64,000 nucleotides of DNA from Acanthosepion esculentum (taxonomy: Eukaryota > Mollusca > Cephalopoda > Sepiida > Sepiidae), in contig OZ038496.1 in the NCBI GenBank assembly GCA_964036315.1, positions 13,054,883 to 13,118,882 on the forward strand, in the 5' to 3' direction. Both the position numbers and the translations under genes were made by a program. Shown in pieces: positions 1 through 10,194 of the stretch. The notes beneath the pieces were generated by a model. The model was not told where the DNA came from and did not search any database. It saw only the letters and a program-made list of their open reading frames with translations. Numbering within the stretch: position 1 is the first letter of the stretch; the number at the start of each line of letters is the position of its first letter.

Positions 1-99
1 TCAGCCTGGAGTTTCTTTTACCCTGACGCCCTCATAATCAGCCGAACAGTTAGGATTTGTCTAACCGTTCATCTATTTTTTGACGCCATTTTCATTTTG

Positions 100-365
100 T
101 CTATATTTCTGAGATGAGGTATTATGTACACTATTTACATTATTCGGACTATTGTCCTCATCTTTGTTGCCATATTTATTACAACGTTTCGGCCTTTCAG
201 TATCTGTCTATATTTCTGAGATGAGGAATTATGTACACTATTTACATTATTCGGACTATTGTCCTCATCTTTCTTGCCATATTTATTACAACGTTTCGGC
301 CGTTGTACGCTCCGGCCTTCTTCAGGTGGTTGTAATGTCGAACTGAACCCTTTATTTAGCTCTGG
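100..365 (-). repeat. Repeat A, two partial units (Penelope-like terminal repeat?)
   Basis: Read on the minus strand, this carries the repeat A landmarks: an ACCTGAAGAAGGCC box, a short stem-loop closed by GGCCGAAACG, then a tail with GAAGATGAGGACAATAGTCC and AATAATGTAAATA. The tail is present twice, so one and a half to two units lie in tandem. At least ten other copies occur in the window (about 0.75, 14.5, 16.2-16.6, 27.9, 34.7-34.9, 36.5, 46.5-46.7, 53.0, 57.1 and 57.4 kb). Assignment to a Penelope-like terminal repeat is an inference from the hammerhead-like arrangement. It could also be an unclassified short retroposon. Confidence 0.6.
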
Positions 366-429
366 GGTAGACTGTTCTAGTTCCACATGCCATGTTTAAC
401 GGATGTCAGTTGAGGTCGAGCTTTGTATC

Positions 430-500
430 TGTCATTAATAATGTGACCAGCCTTAAGAATTCTTAATGAAGATAGATACACCCTTGTTCAAATTAACTTT
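430..500. repeat. Dispersed 70-bp direct repeat, copy 1
   Basis: The sequence around TTAAGAATTCTTAATGAAGA and GATACACCC recurs nearly unchanged at about 1290-1362, including the flanking ATTAATAATGTGACCAG. The pair encloses a repeat A copy, so this may be the outer part of one larger duplicated element. No gene is visible between 370 and 690. Confidence 0.5.
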
Positions 501-689
501 AAGTACCTGCTGGTAGAACTCAAACCGTCTATCAACACACTGTGCAACAGACATGCTACTCTATGTTATCATTAACTACCAACCAGGAATCACCATTCTA
601 GCTTTGAACAATGACGATGAAGAACCAAATTTTATAGCAATCAACATAATAATAATTTAATCGTCATCTGAGGTTTGAAAATTTAAATT

Positions 690-830
690 TCTGTGAATTT
701 GCATTATTTAAATTATTCGGACTGTCATCCTCATCTTCATTGCCATATTCATAACGTTTCGGTCGTTGTTCGCTCCGGCCTTCTTCAGGTGATTAGACTT
801 TTCCGAACCCTTTATTTCGTCCACGTTCCG
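690..830 (-). repeat. Repeat A copy
   Basis: Minus-strand CTGAAGAAGGCC, a loop and CGACCGAAACG, followed by the TGAAGATGAGGATGACAGTCC tail, match the repeat A consensus. One stem base pair is mutated relative to the commonest copies. Confidence 0.6.
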
Positions 831-1440
831 AATGTCTCAGTTGTTTCCTTTTAACTCAACTCTTCAAGATTTTGGTTCACCACTGCTTTGGCCTGGTATT
901 GAACTCACAACTGCTTTGGGTCTAGTCACTGGATCTAACCAACGTCTTTATCCACTGGATCATGTCTACTTGAGGGCATCTTTGGGACTTAAAAACCTAA
1001 TGTCTCGGCGTTATGTTTTACCAATGCTCATATTGGAATTTTTTTATTATTTTTTATTTTAATTTTCTTTTTACCAGAGCTTATATTGTAATTTTTTGTT
1101 GTTATTCATTGCTTCTCTCTACAGACCGGAATGGTGGAGTGGGAAAAGAATGACAAACGTGATTTGTTCCCAGCTATGGGTTAAATAGCAGGACAGACTG
1201 ATTTCTCTAACGGTTATTCTCAACCATTCTTGGAGCAGAACAACTCAAAATCATTGCTCATTGTCCCCGACGCTTATGTCGAGCGTTGTGCCTGACATTA
1301 ATAATGTGACAGTCTTAAGAATTCTTAATGAAGATAGATACACCCCTGTTCAGATTAATTGAAACAGCCACTTTAGTTTCCTTTCTTTCACCTTTCAGTC
1401 AGTTTTAGACCGAGTGACAGGGTGTAATCGATTTCTATCT
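830..1440. other. No gene; SINE-2 fragment and second 70-bp repeat
   Basis: I see no supported gene here. A fragment of SINE-2 (shared CCAGCTATGGGTTAAATAGCAG) lies at about 1120-1210 and the second copy of the 70-bp dispersed repeat at about 1290-1362. The short ORF at 832-1062 has no recognisable domain. Confidence 0.5.
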
Positions 1441-1737
1441 TTTCCTCAGATTAGGTCATATAGCCTGACGTACCTTTTAACCGATTCGGCCACAGAGGGT
1501 CGTTCGGTTGGCGAAAGGCACGTCAGGCTATATGACGGTTCCGTATAGTATACAGGTTCAAATCCTGTCGGAGGACGAATATTTTCTATGAAAATTTCTC
1601 GGATATTCAGGCGGGTAAATGTTGTTTAATACTGTTTATTATAAACAGAGGATTTACTTAAATATTTGTATCTATAAAAAGAATGTATAAACATAAAAAT
1701 GTCTTAAAATAATTGTCGGAATTTGTCCATTTCATAA

Positions 1738-1745
<8 letters not shown>
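1440..1745 (+). mobile_element. SINE-1 (tRNA-derived), tail running into (AT)n
   Basis: A tRNA-like head contains a B-box-type GGTTCAAATCCTGTCGG and, in reverse orientation just upstream, a second partial head carrying the A-box-like part. The body has ATTTACTTAAATATTTGTATC and ATGTATAAACATAAAAATG, and the 3' end reads TTTGTCCATTTCATAATATA before a long (AT)n. The same head, body and end recur at 22.3, 22.8-23.2, 23.7-24.2, 25.5 and 34.0-34.6 kb. The head folds like a tRNA with a long variable arm (Leu/Ser-like). tRNA-derived SINEs are known from octopus, but I cannot assign this copy to a named family. Confidence 0.75.
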
Positions 1746-1891
<146 letters not shown>

Positions 1892-2073
1892 AAAAATATA
1901 TTTTTAAGGTATGGTATATTTGTGGGTAAATTTCTCAGTACCAGAGAATGAGCCCACACAAATATAAAAGCTGAAGCTGGCTGCTGACCTCAATATCTCC
2001 TGATACACAGGGTGGTCCAAATGTAGGTGGACTGTATGTAGAATTAGTTTATATAACGGTTATATTATTACAA

Positions 2074-2343
2074 GTGAGTATCTTGATGAAAACATTTCCT
2101 GAGAAATGGATTGGCCGAAGAGGTCCAATTGATTGGCTGGCACGTTCACCAGACTTGACCCCAAAGGATTTCTTCTTTTGGGGAGTACTCAAGGACAAAG
2201 TTTATAGTCGAAAACCAAGAAGTGTCGGTTATTTGAAAAATTACATAAGAGATGCATTTCAAGAAATTAACACCCAAAAAGACTTGTGCAAAAATGTTTG
2301 TCGAATCGTTAGAGGTACATTTCAAAGCTTCTATAAATTGTGA
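2074..2343 (+). pseudogene. Transposase C-terminal fragment (IS630/Tc1-mariner type)
   Basis: About 89 residues are open. They include WIGRRGPIDW, then SPDLTPKDFFFWG, the usual surroundings of the third catalytic acidic residue in IS630-superfamily transposases (SPDL-P-DFFLWG, with D as the last acid). The tail with KDKVY and CRIVRGTFQSFYKL matches the C-terminus of such proteins. The N-terminal helix-turn-helix domains and the first two catalytic aspartates are missing, so it cannot transpose DNA by itself. The call rests on the SPDL motif and on the flanking inverted repeats. Confidence 0.7.
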
Positions 2344-2365
2344 TGGAAAAGAGTTTGAGACCCTG

Positions 2366-2590
2366 CGTTGATGAAATTTAAGGGCTTTTGTATTATTGTT
2401 CACAATAAAAAATTTAAGGGCTTTTGTATTATTGTTCACAATAAAAATTTAAGGGCTTTTGTATTATAGTTCACAATAAAAATTTAAGGGCTTTTGTATT
2501 ATTGTTCACAATAAAAATTTAAGGGCTTTTGTATTATTGTTCACAATAAAAATTTAAGGGCTTTTGTATTATAGTTCACAATAAAATTTA
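2366..2590. repeat. Minisatellite, unit about 36 bp, six copies
   Basis: The unit contains TTAAGGGCTTTTGTATTATT and GTTCACAATAAAA. Six nearly identical units follow directly after the transposase stop codon, inside the transposon ends. Confidence 0.9.
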
Positions 2591-2685
2591 ATTGTCAATG
2601 TAATAATTGTGTTAGCAAATATAATTGTATGTATATGTAATCTCAAAATAAATGTAATTATTTACTGTCCACCTACTTTTAGACC

Positions 2686-2690
<5 letters not shown>

Positions 2691-2756
<66 letters not shown>
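2691..2756. repeat. (AT)n microsatellite
   Basis: Pure alternating AT between a transposon end and a LINE 3' end. Confidence 0.95.
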
Positions 2757-2759
<3 letters not shown>

Positions 2760-2912
2760 CCAAGCAAGGCAGAAATGTCACTATTACACAGGGGGTTACA
2801 AGGAGGGAAAATTAAAGAGAAGACCGGGAATAGGAAAGATTGGGGAAAAGACAAAAGATGAAGGTGGTTCAAGAAGACAGCAAATGGTGATTGACGTTAC
2901 ATTTAAATTTTC

Positions 2913-2917
<5 letters not shown>
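2757..2917 (-). mobile_element. LINE-C 3' terminal fragment
   Basis: ACCCCAAGCAAGGCAGAAATG followed by an unusual purine-rich stretch and GATTGACGTTACATTTAAAT is the reverse complement of the LINE-C 3' end seen at 3.9-4.2 kb. Only the last part of the coding region and the 3' tail remain. Confidence 0.65.

Positions 2918-2970
<53 letters not shown>
2918..2970. repeat. (AT)n microsatellite
   Basis: Pure alternating AT between a LINE-C fragment and a MITE. Confidence 0.95.
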
Positions 2971-2974
<4 letters not shown>

Positions 2975-3340
2975 GGTGTCCATAAAGTTCGTGAGCACTT
3001 TTAAAAATTTATAACTTTATTTGTATTTGCGATAGAAATAATTTGTAAAAAGGATTAGAAAGAAGTAAATCTATATTTTTTAAGGATTTATTGAAATTTT
3101 ATTTAAGTTTCCACATGTCTTCCATCATTAGCAATACAAAGAGTAATACAATTTTGCAGTTCACGGAAAACATTTGCCAACTGATTTACAGTAATGCCTA
3201 AAATCACATTAGTTATTTTAGCTATACTTAAAACTAGGTACATTAAACTTTATAACATTTTTTACAGATTATTTCTATCGCAAATACAAATAAAGTTATA
3301 AATTTTTTAAAGTGCACACGAACTTTATGGACACCCTGTA
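2970..3340 (-). mobile_element. MITE-1 with 70-bp inverted ends (mariner-like)
   Basis: Ends read ACACGGTGTCCATAAAGTTC and the complementary GAACTTTATGGACACCCTGT, and the homology extends about 70 bp inward on each side through AAATACAAATAAAGTTATAA. The interior, on the minus strand, still encodes a decayed piece resembling the C-terminus of IS630-type transposases (a leucine-rich helix followed by CIANDGRH). It is therefore a deletion derivative. Another end of the family lies at 55099-55154. Confidence 0.75.
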
Positions 3341-3379
3341 TATATACACGCAATTCTTATTAACCAACACAGGGATCCA

Positions 3380-4215
3380 TCCCTGCAGCCCATTAGAATG
3401 TCTGAAGACCAAGTTCTCGAGATCTCCTCTCGGCGACTGCTCGGTCTCACGCTGTCCGCTGATCTGAGATGGAACAAATACATCGAGTCAATTGCATCAT
3501 CCACCGCAAGGAAAGTTGGCTCCCTGTGCCGAGCCAGGAAATTTTTCTCCCCGGAATCGATCCTCCAAATCTATAAATCAACCATTCGCCCTTGCATGGA
3601 GTATTGCTGCCATATATGGTCTGGATCCCCTGCTGTTTGCCTCAGGGTTCTTGATAAGATCCAGAGACGGATATGCAATGTAATTGGCCCTGATCTGTCA
3701 TCTCGTCTGCAGTCACTCTCTCACAGACGCGACATTGCCTTGCTCTGTCTTTTTTACAAATACTTTCACGGTAATTTCTCCGATGAGCTGCTTTCGCTGG
3801 TTCCTAGGCCTCATAAATTTATTTCCTACGAGGCTGGCATCCCGTTCCCACCCCTTCACCGTTGTTAGATGTAGACGTCTCTTCTACTCCAATAGCTTCA
3901 TGTCTCGCACATCTCGCCTGTGGAACTCCATTCCTTATTCCTGTTTCCCTGACAAATATAATCTCCAACTATTTAAGTGTAACGTCAATCGACATCTCCA
4001 GTTGCCTTGATCTATCCACTTCCCTTCTCCACATCTTTTCACCTTTCATTCCTATCTGCTCTCGCTCCAAATCTTCTGTAACCCCCTTGCCTTGATCGAT
4101 CCACTATCTTTCTCCACAGCCTCTCCTTTACCACTCCTATCTGCTCTTCCTCCAAACCTTATGTAGCCCCTTGCGTGCTAGTGGCTCCCAGCCTTGCTTG
4201 GGGTGATAAGCTTAA
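3380..4215 (+). pseudogene. LINE-C, 5'-truncated Jockey/CR1-like ORF2 C-terminus
   Basis: This is the post-reverse-transcriptase part of a non-LTR retrotransposon protein. From 3398 the frame gives LLGLTLSADLRWNKYI, VGSLCRARKFFSPES, YKSTIRPCMEYCCHIW and a basic KIQRRICNVI stretch. At about 3825 the reading shifts frame and continues with [18 protein letters not shown] and FKCNVNRHLQ to a stop near 4010. The catalytic domain is absent (5' truncation) and at least one frameshift is present, so it is dead. The 3' untranslated end has CCTTGCTTGGGGTGATAAGC and an A-run. It is the longest reference copy in the window for LINE-C. Confidence 0.8.
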
Positions 4216-4762
4216 AAAAAAAAGAAACTTAACTTACAGACAGAGTTCATAGTCTTTTTCTTTTTGCTTTGTTTATTTCTCTTTTCTTTTCCTTTTTTTT
4301 TTTTGTTTTTGATTTGTTTTTTGCTAATTCATTTCTGGAATTGTCTTCTGTGAGTCATTTTGAAGAATCCTGCACAGATTTCATAGCGCAGTTTCTTTTA
4401 TCGCTTCTGTAGCCAGAAAGCAGGTTGGAATGGGAGCAAAAGAAAATACACAGAGACCATATCCGGTATGTAGGGTTGCTAGGGATACGACAGTTTTTCT
4501 TTTTTTGCGTCAAAGATTCACAGATAAAGAGTGGCGTGTAAGCAATTGCGTTGCCGTGGGGTCGCATGCAAGCTTCCTTTTTCTAATTGCGATACTATTA
4601 CCCTGATAAAGAAGTTTTTAAACGCCTCAGGGCCGCCATGAAAAAAACATTATTGAGCGTTCGTTCTTATGGAAGTGTTCATTTCCGTTTTTTTTTAAAG
4701 CATCAACGTACAGACTTTTGAGAATAAATTCATCATTTCTTTAGTTTATCAAATGATTAATG
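4216..4762. other. No gene; T-rich sequence
   Basis: A pyrimidine-rich stretch (TTTTTCTTTTTGC and similar) is followed by unremarkable sequence. The minus-strand ORF at 4355-4567 has no recognisable domain. Confidence 0.5.

Positions 4763-4824
<62 letters not shown>
4763..4824. repeat. (AT)n microsatellite
   Basis: Pure alternating AT. Confidence 0.95.
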
Positions 4825-4828
<4 letters not shown>

Positions 4829-4896
4829 AGATACATAGAGCGGAAGACAGACAGAGAGATAGACATATTTCTTCATAAATCGGTGGTCAGGGCTGA

Positions 4897-5152
<256 letters not shown>

Positions 5153-5164
5153 GGTGAAACAGAC

Positions 5165-5475
5165 AGACACGGTAGAGTAATGGATAGCGGCTTGGATTGA
5201 TGAATCGGAGAGCCGAGTTCGAATTCCAGTCGAATCCATTACATTCATTGACGTTGTAATACCCTTGGGAAAAGTGTGAATCCTCTTCTTCTCCCTCCAA
5301 CTATGGATAACTAGCAGGACAGACTGGGTTCTATAGCCTTGGATGGCAACTGGTCTAGGAGAACTCTGAATTCAAAAACTGCGGAGGGTCGTTTGGGGAT
5401 CATGTGGCACGTAGTGCACCAGGTCGCTGTATTCGGCCCTTCAAACGGTGTGGATGGTTCGGCACGAAAACTTCA
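5165..5475 (+). mobile_element. SINE-2 (tRNA-derived), near full length
   Basis: The head has CGGTAGAGTAATGGATAGCG (A-box position) and GAGCCGAGTTCGAATTCC (B-box position), as expected for an internal RNA polymerase III promoter. The body includes CCAACTATGGATAACTAGCAG and GAATTCAAAAACTGCGGAGG. Other copies are at about 11.1-11.4, 12.96-13.1, 31.15-31.44, 40.4-40.6 and 41.1-41.4 kb. ORFs across it are artefacts. Confidence 0.8.
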
Positions 5476-5711
5476 CCACTATAATCAAATCTCATGTGCT
5501 GTTGTCGGGCTGTCGGTTTTCTATGAACTGATCCGTTTGACCCTCATACGTCGAATATATATAGAGAGATTTGGGGCATCCATCCTGGGTAGATTTTTTA
5601 CAGAACTAAGTTTATTTTATTCATGGATCATAGTAAGAGGAAACAAGAAACTCCAAGTATGGATTCATATAAGTGAATTCTTTTATTCTATTAATATATA
5701 TATATATATAT

Positions 5712-6149
<438 letters not shown>

Positions 6150-6164
6150 ATTATGTGGTGCGGG

Positions 6165-6354
6165 TTCAATTTATATTACGCGAATCATTCATACGAAAAG
6201 CAGATAATGAAGTTAATGATATAAATGACAAGAATCACATTCGGCCAGTTTTTATATAATTTATCATCTGAAAAGAAAAACTTTATTAGATCGCACGAGA
6301 AATTATATAAAACAAACTAAATAAAAGCACCTTGTCAGTCGTTTTTAAAGAAGT

Positions 6355-6357
<3 letters not shown>
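6165..6357 (+). mobile_element. PLE-1 3' terminal region
   Basis: CATTCGGCCAGTTTTTATAT through AAGCACCTTGTCAGTCGTTT is about 85% similar by eye to the reverse complement of 54600-54717, which lies just 3' of the GIY-YIG ORF remnant of PLE-1. The left 60 bp (with AGCAGATAATGAAGTTAATG) returns in inverted form at 6665-6720. No coding sequence remains. Confidence 0.6.

Positions 6358-6420
<63 letters not shown>
6358..6420. repeat. (AT)n microsatellite
   Basis: Pure alternating AT. Confidence 0.95.
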
Positions 6421-6422
<2 letters not shown>

Positions 6423-6716
6423 AAAACATAAAAACATAAAAAAAACATATTTAGCATCACATCTAATCTCTCGTTGTCCCGTTATTACGTGGATGTAAAA
6501 AACAAATCTATTTCCATACCTGATAATGTCTGTATAAACAGACGAAAGTTCTCGTATAAAAAGAACTTATGCAACTGGAATTTATTAAAAACAGGGATCA
6601 TAACATTCATCTACAGGTTCAGGGTTAATGTATCTTAATGAATTTGTTTGCGAAGATGTATTCTCGCCATTTATATCATTAACTTCACTATCTGCTTTTT
6701 GTATAAATGATTCATG

Positions 6717-6720
<4 letters not shown>
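6421..6720. other. No gene; inverted copy of PLE-1 terminal sequence at right end
   Basis: About 240 bp of AT-rich sequence is followed by TATCATTAACTTCACTATCTGC, the reverse complement of 6171-6228. Together they form a 60-bp inverted repeat around a spacer of roughly 430 bp. Confidence 0.55.
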
Positions 6721-6770
<50 letters not shown>

Positions 6771-6792
6771 TAATAGTAATAAATGATTCATG

Positions 6793-6841
<49 letters not shown>
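6718..6841. repeat. Two (AT)n arrays split by a short duplicated spacer
   Basis: Arrays at 6718-6769 and 6792-6841 are each followed by ACTAATAGTAAT, and AATGATTCATG precedes both. This indicates a local tandem duplication of the array plus its flank. Confidence 0.9.
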
Positions 6842-6842
<1 letters not shown>

Positions 6843-7050
6843 TAATAGTAATACTCAGATAGCGCAACTTGTAGATGTTTCAAAACAAATCGGTAGCCGA
6901 GGAAAAAATTGGAAGCAAAAAAAGAACTAAAAACATCCGAACAGGGCAAAATAAATCGACCAGTGCCTTAAGTCTTGAGTCCAAAGAAAAAAAAACAGGC
7001 GAATAGTAAGTCTAAAACGTAGAGTTCTCAATACACGAAGTATAGCGGGA

Positions 7051-7182
7051 ATAACTAAAATAAATCCTAAAGAGACTTGAAAATTGCACCTAAACGGATC
7101 TTCAGGGTAAGAAAACCCTGAAGATCCGTTTGGGTCAAACCTAGGTAGGTGCTCCCGTCTCTTTAGGATTTATTTTAGTTAT
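7051..7182. repeat. Nested inverted repeat (26-bp outer, 17-bp inner arms)
   Basis: The outer arms (7051-7076 and 7157-7182) are perfect and start with ATAACTAAAATAAATCCTAA. The inner arms (7092-7108 and 7115-7131) pair AAACGGATCTTCAGGGT with its complement around a 6-nt spacer. An (AC)n/(AT)n array follows at once. Confidence 0.9.
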
Positions 7183-7184
7183 AT

Positions 7185-7196
<12 letters not shown>

Positions 7197-7260
<64 letters not shown>
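7197..7260. repeat. (AT)n microsatellite
   Basis: Pure alternating AT after a short AC tract. Confidence 0.95.
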
Positions 7261-7262
<2 letters not shown>

Positions 7263-7360
7263 TGTTTTTCGTGACTTTACGTGTCTTGTGAACACGCGGT
7301 TTATTTGGAAATGGTTGAAAAGAACAGCAATAAATTCTATATTCTAAATTGAGTTTCATG

Positions 7361-7417
<57 letters not shown>
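7361..7417. repeat. (AT)n microsatellite
   Basis: Pure alternating AT. Confidence 0.95.
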
Positions 7418-7420
<3 letters not shown>

Positions 7421-7445
7421 AATATACATAATACTTGACGCTGAC

Positions 7446-7488
7446 AGTACGACTCGGTGTTTCATGCACTATGCAATCATCAGGTACT
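7446..7488 (-). ncRNA. Candidate type I hammerhead ribozyme
   Basis: On the minus strand the order is: AGTAC (helix I, 7488-7484), the core box CTGATGA (7483-7477), a 13-nt helix II hairpin with TGCA/TGCA arms, GAAAC, a five-base loop, the cleavage triplet GTC (7453-7451), and GTACT (7450-7446). GTACT pairs perfectly with AGTAC. This is the full set of conserved boxes in the order of a type I hammerhead with a minimal helix III. Such ribozymes are known in terminal repeats of Penelope-like elements. The one irregularity is a T-T mismatch at the base of helix II. Cleavage is not shown by sequence alone. Confidence 0.7.
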
Positions 7489-7568
7489 AAAAAACTGATC
7501 ACAAACTCGTTAACATTTCTGGATTTATATCCTCCTCGGAATTATCCCTTCCAGTCACAAACTGGTAA

Positions 7569-7571
<3 letters not shown>

Positions 7572-7653
<82 letters not shown>
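7572..7653. repeat. (AT)n microsatellite
   Basis: Pure alternating AT, about 80 bp. Confidence 0.95.
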
Positions 7654-7657
<4 letters not shown>

Positions 7658-7908
7658 AATATTATTATTAGTAGTAATCTTATAAGTATAAGTAACTACA
7701 CTCGTTTCGGAAAACCTTCGGTTTCTTGACTTGCAAAAGATCAAATCAATATAGAAGGAAAAAAGGTATTAAAAAAAGAAAGAGCCGAGAAGATGAACGC
7801 CTGTCGAAAACAATCGTTCAGCATGCAGGTTCAAAGCCCAAAGAAAAAAAATGATACGAGTACGCAACTGACTAAATAAAGTGCTCAATACAGTAAGTTG
7901 AGCAGACC

Positions 7909-7941
7909 TAGTTAAACCTAGAGAGTCTGGCTCTCTAGGTT

Positions 7942-7947
<6 letters not shown>
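7909..7947. repeat. Perfect 17-bp hairpin
   Basis: TAGTTAAACCTAGAGAG and its exact complement flank a TCTGG loop and lead straight into (AT)n. The preceding 100 bp resembles the sequence before the 7051 palindrome, so both mark the same position in related element copies. Confidence 0.9.

Positions 7948-8016
<69 letters not shown>
7945..8016. repeat. (AT)n microsatellite
   Basis: Pure alternating AT. Confidence 0.95.
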
Positions 8017-8019
<3 letters not shown>

Positions 8020-8086
8020 GAAATATAGTCTTAAAGTGTGCTATATTTATGGGATAAAGTGGTCAATATCAGAGAAAGAGCGTGTG

Positions 8087-8218
8087 TATATATAAAAGTG
8101 AACATAGAAGTCAACACTTAGAGGCGACAGTCTGTTTCATGCTAGATGCATTCGTGGCCTGACGATTGCATCTAGCATGAAACAGACTGTCGTCTCTAAG
8201 TGTTGACTTCTATGCTCA

Positions 8219-8230
<12 letters not shown>
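8087..8230. repeat. 62-bp inverted repeat with 16-bp spacer
   Basis: Left arm from TATAAAAGTGAACATAG through CATGCTAGATGCA, and right arm its complement with only two mismatches. The spacer (8151-8166) holds TTCGTGGCCTGACGAT. One arm recurs at 61853-61905, directly upstream of PLE-2, so this is a fold-back of a Penelope-like terminal sequence. Confidence 0.9.
8156..8194 (+). ncRNA. Candidate hammerhead ribozyme within the palindrome
   Basis: The order is GGC (8156-8158), CTGACGA (8159-8165), a helix II hairpin TGC-ATCTA-GCA flanked by a T-T mismatch, GAAAC (8179-8183), AGACT, GTC (8189-8191), then GTC where helix I should close. Helix I is short and has one wobble pair here. In the related copy at 61.9 kb it reads GGC/GCC and is fully paired. 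The left palindrome arm also preserves the GCC version. The core boxes match the hammerhead consensus CTGANGA...GAAA...NTH. Confidence 0.6.

Positions 8231-8281
<51 letters not shown>
8223..8281. repeat. (AT)n microsatellite
   Basis: Alternating AT with one CATA interruption. Confidence 0.95.
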
Positions 8282-8286
<5 letters not shown>

Positions 8287-8334
8287 GCTGTTTTACAGAT
8301 TTATCATTAATTATTATATATTTTATATTAAACT

Positions 8335-8393
8335 ATACACACACACACACATCTACACACATATGCACACACATCTACACGCACACACACATA

Positions 8394-8465
<72 letters not shown>
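8335..8465. repeat. (AC)n-rich tract then (AT)n
   Basis: ACACACAC blocks separated by ATCTACAC at 8335-8390, then alternating AT to 8465. Confidence 0.9.
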
Positions 8466-8469
<4 letters not shown>

Positions 8470-9760
8470 GGTCATAGAAAGATATTGTAACTAGCTCAGT
8501 AAATGTCATTCCGACCAGGAAGACATACCACTGGGCACAAAGTGTGAACCATATTTCACCGGCTTTGACCAATGCTGAAACAGCGCCTCTATTCGCAGAG
8601 ATCCCTGATATGCGCTGCCCAATCGAAACCACCCGTTGAGTCGTTCCTCATTATCTGGTAGTTGGCCGCTCGCCAAATCTACTTTTAGCGGCAAAGCGAA
8701 TGCTACATGTTCAACATCTTGGAAAACCGATGACAATGTGGCCGAGGGATCTCAACCGATGACCTCCCACATCCTGCCTTTCAATGGTCGCTTATAACAT
8801 TATTTAGTGGACCGGTGACTCCTATTCTCATCCAGCGAAAAATGATCGCTGGGGCCTGCACAAAGATGTCGGATTGAATAAATCTGAACCTTGTCGACTT
8901 CATCGTGTGTTATCCCTTCAAAATTATGAATTGGAGATTATTGCACAGAATTCCTTGATAAATCTTGGGCTGGAAATAATTATTATGGTAGCCAGCTGCG
9001 AATAACAAAAATGCTTCTAGGCAATTTTGCTTTACGTAATGAAGCACAGGGTAGAATTCGGTTGTTGAATATTCGACTACTCCAGTTTTTTTAAGCTGGG
9101 AGGCCCTGCCAGCCTCGAAAAACCAAAATTGTAACCCGTAATACCGATGAATAAGACATACTTATTTCAGCTATAAATGCGATATTATATACAAATCCAT
9201 CCAAAATAAAAGATAAATATTTATTAAGATGAATCTGTTGGGGACGAGTAGAATGTATTAAGTTTCTTTATCTATAGCGATGTAAATTATCAGAAGGATT
9301 TTGGTTGTTAGGCTGGCGTGTTCTTGACATTCATCCTCAACAATAAAAATGGTTAAAAATATGAAACACAACAAGGCAATAATTCAATTCAAATAATACA
9401 CACATTTATATACAATTAAACAATATTTACAATGATGTTTTTATGTTGTCGAAAAGTTGTTGTGTTTAATGTTGTTTGTATTAAAATATCCGGATTGTTC
9501 TAGTGTTCAATATATTCATGTAATATTACAAGTATTGTTAGATTGAGTTTTCGGTAACGTAATTGTTCATTTAAGGTTCAACATGAATGTGTATGCAATT
9601 ATTTACGTACTGTTCTTTTCGTTAGGTCAACTGAAGTTGCGTACCCTTAACTGTAGTTAAGGCTTTAGATCGATCGTAGTTCTTTTACTTATTTAGTAGT
9701 GAATATTTTCTTGTTCACTTTACGTAAGCAAAGTTTGTTTAAAGTTCGGAAATATTTCTT
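8470..9760. other. No gene recognised, 1.3 kb
   Basis: The sequence is less AT-rich at first (8480-8900) and then AT-rich. The minus-strand ORFs at 8375-8632 and 8506-8736 overlap the microsatellite or have no recognisable domain. I see no family matching other repeats in the window. It may be a decayed retroposon or unique spacer. Confidence 0.4.
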
Positions 9761-9764
9761 GGTC

Positions 9765-10059
9765 TCATGCGTTTGTGCGTGTGTATCTCACCCTTTCACC
9801 GTCGAAACTGTTAAATGTAGCCGTCTCTTCTACTCCAATAGCTTCATGTCTCGCACTTCTCGCCTGTGAAATTCCTTCCCCATTTCTTGTTTTCCTGATA
9901 GCTATAATCTCCAACTACTCAAATGCCCTGATCTATCCCCTAACCTTCTCTTCATCCATTCCTCTATCACTCAACTTTGCTCTCGCTCCAACTCTCTGTA
10001 AGCCCTTGCGTGCTAGTGGGTTCCCGCCTTGCTTGGGGTGTAATTTCCTTAAATATATT

Positions 10060-10066
<7 letters not shown>
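9765..10066 (+). pseudogene. LINE-C C-terminal fragment and 3' end
   Basis: The frame from 9775 carries [20 protein letters not shown]; the other frame gives the [19 protein letters not shown] coding seen at 3.9 kb. The 3' end GCCTTGCTTGGGGTGTAATT then runs into (AT)n. The upstream reverse transcriptase part is missing and the frame is broken. Confidence 0.75.

Positions 10067-10124
<58 letters not shown>
10060..10124. repeat. (AT)n then (GT)n
   Basis: A short AT array followed by about 22 GT repeats, which directly continue the LINE-C 3' end. Confidence 0.95.
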
Positions 10125-10194
10125 ATTTTTAATTTAATAATTCGACATATTTTAATTTATTACTTAAACGTTGTTTTTAATGTCCTGTTTTTAT

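Larger units (their letters stand above)
2009..2690 (+). mobile_element. Short Tc1/mariner-type (IS630 superfamily) transposon
   Basis: Terminal inverted repeats of about 28 bp are visible: AGGGTGGTCCAAATGTAGG at the left and the complement of AGGGTGGTCTAAAAGTAGG at the right. The right end abuts (AT)n, as expected for insertion at TA. Inside lies a C-terminal transposase remnant (2074-2343) and a 36-bp minisatellite. At about 680 bp it is far shorter than an autonomous element and lacks the DNA-binding and early catalytic regions. Confidence 0.7.

Noticed and set aside
281..345. Repeat A as a working hammerhead ribozyme
   Set aside because: CTGAAGA and GAAAC boxes fit, but there is an extra base before helix II and no room for a helix III loop before an allowed cleavage triplet; kept only as hammerhead-like.
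1500..1590. Functional tRNA gene
   Set aside because: A/B boxes and a T-arm are present, but the same sequence with a fixed body and tail occurs many times and the anticodon loop lacks the usual T33, so it is a SINE head.
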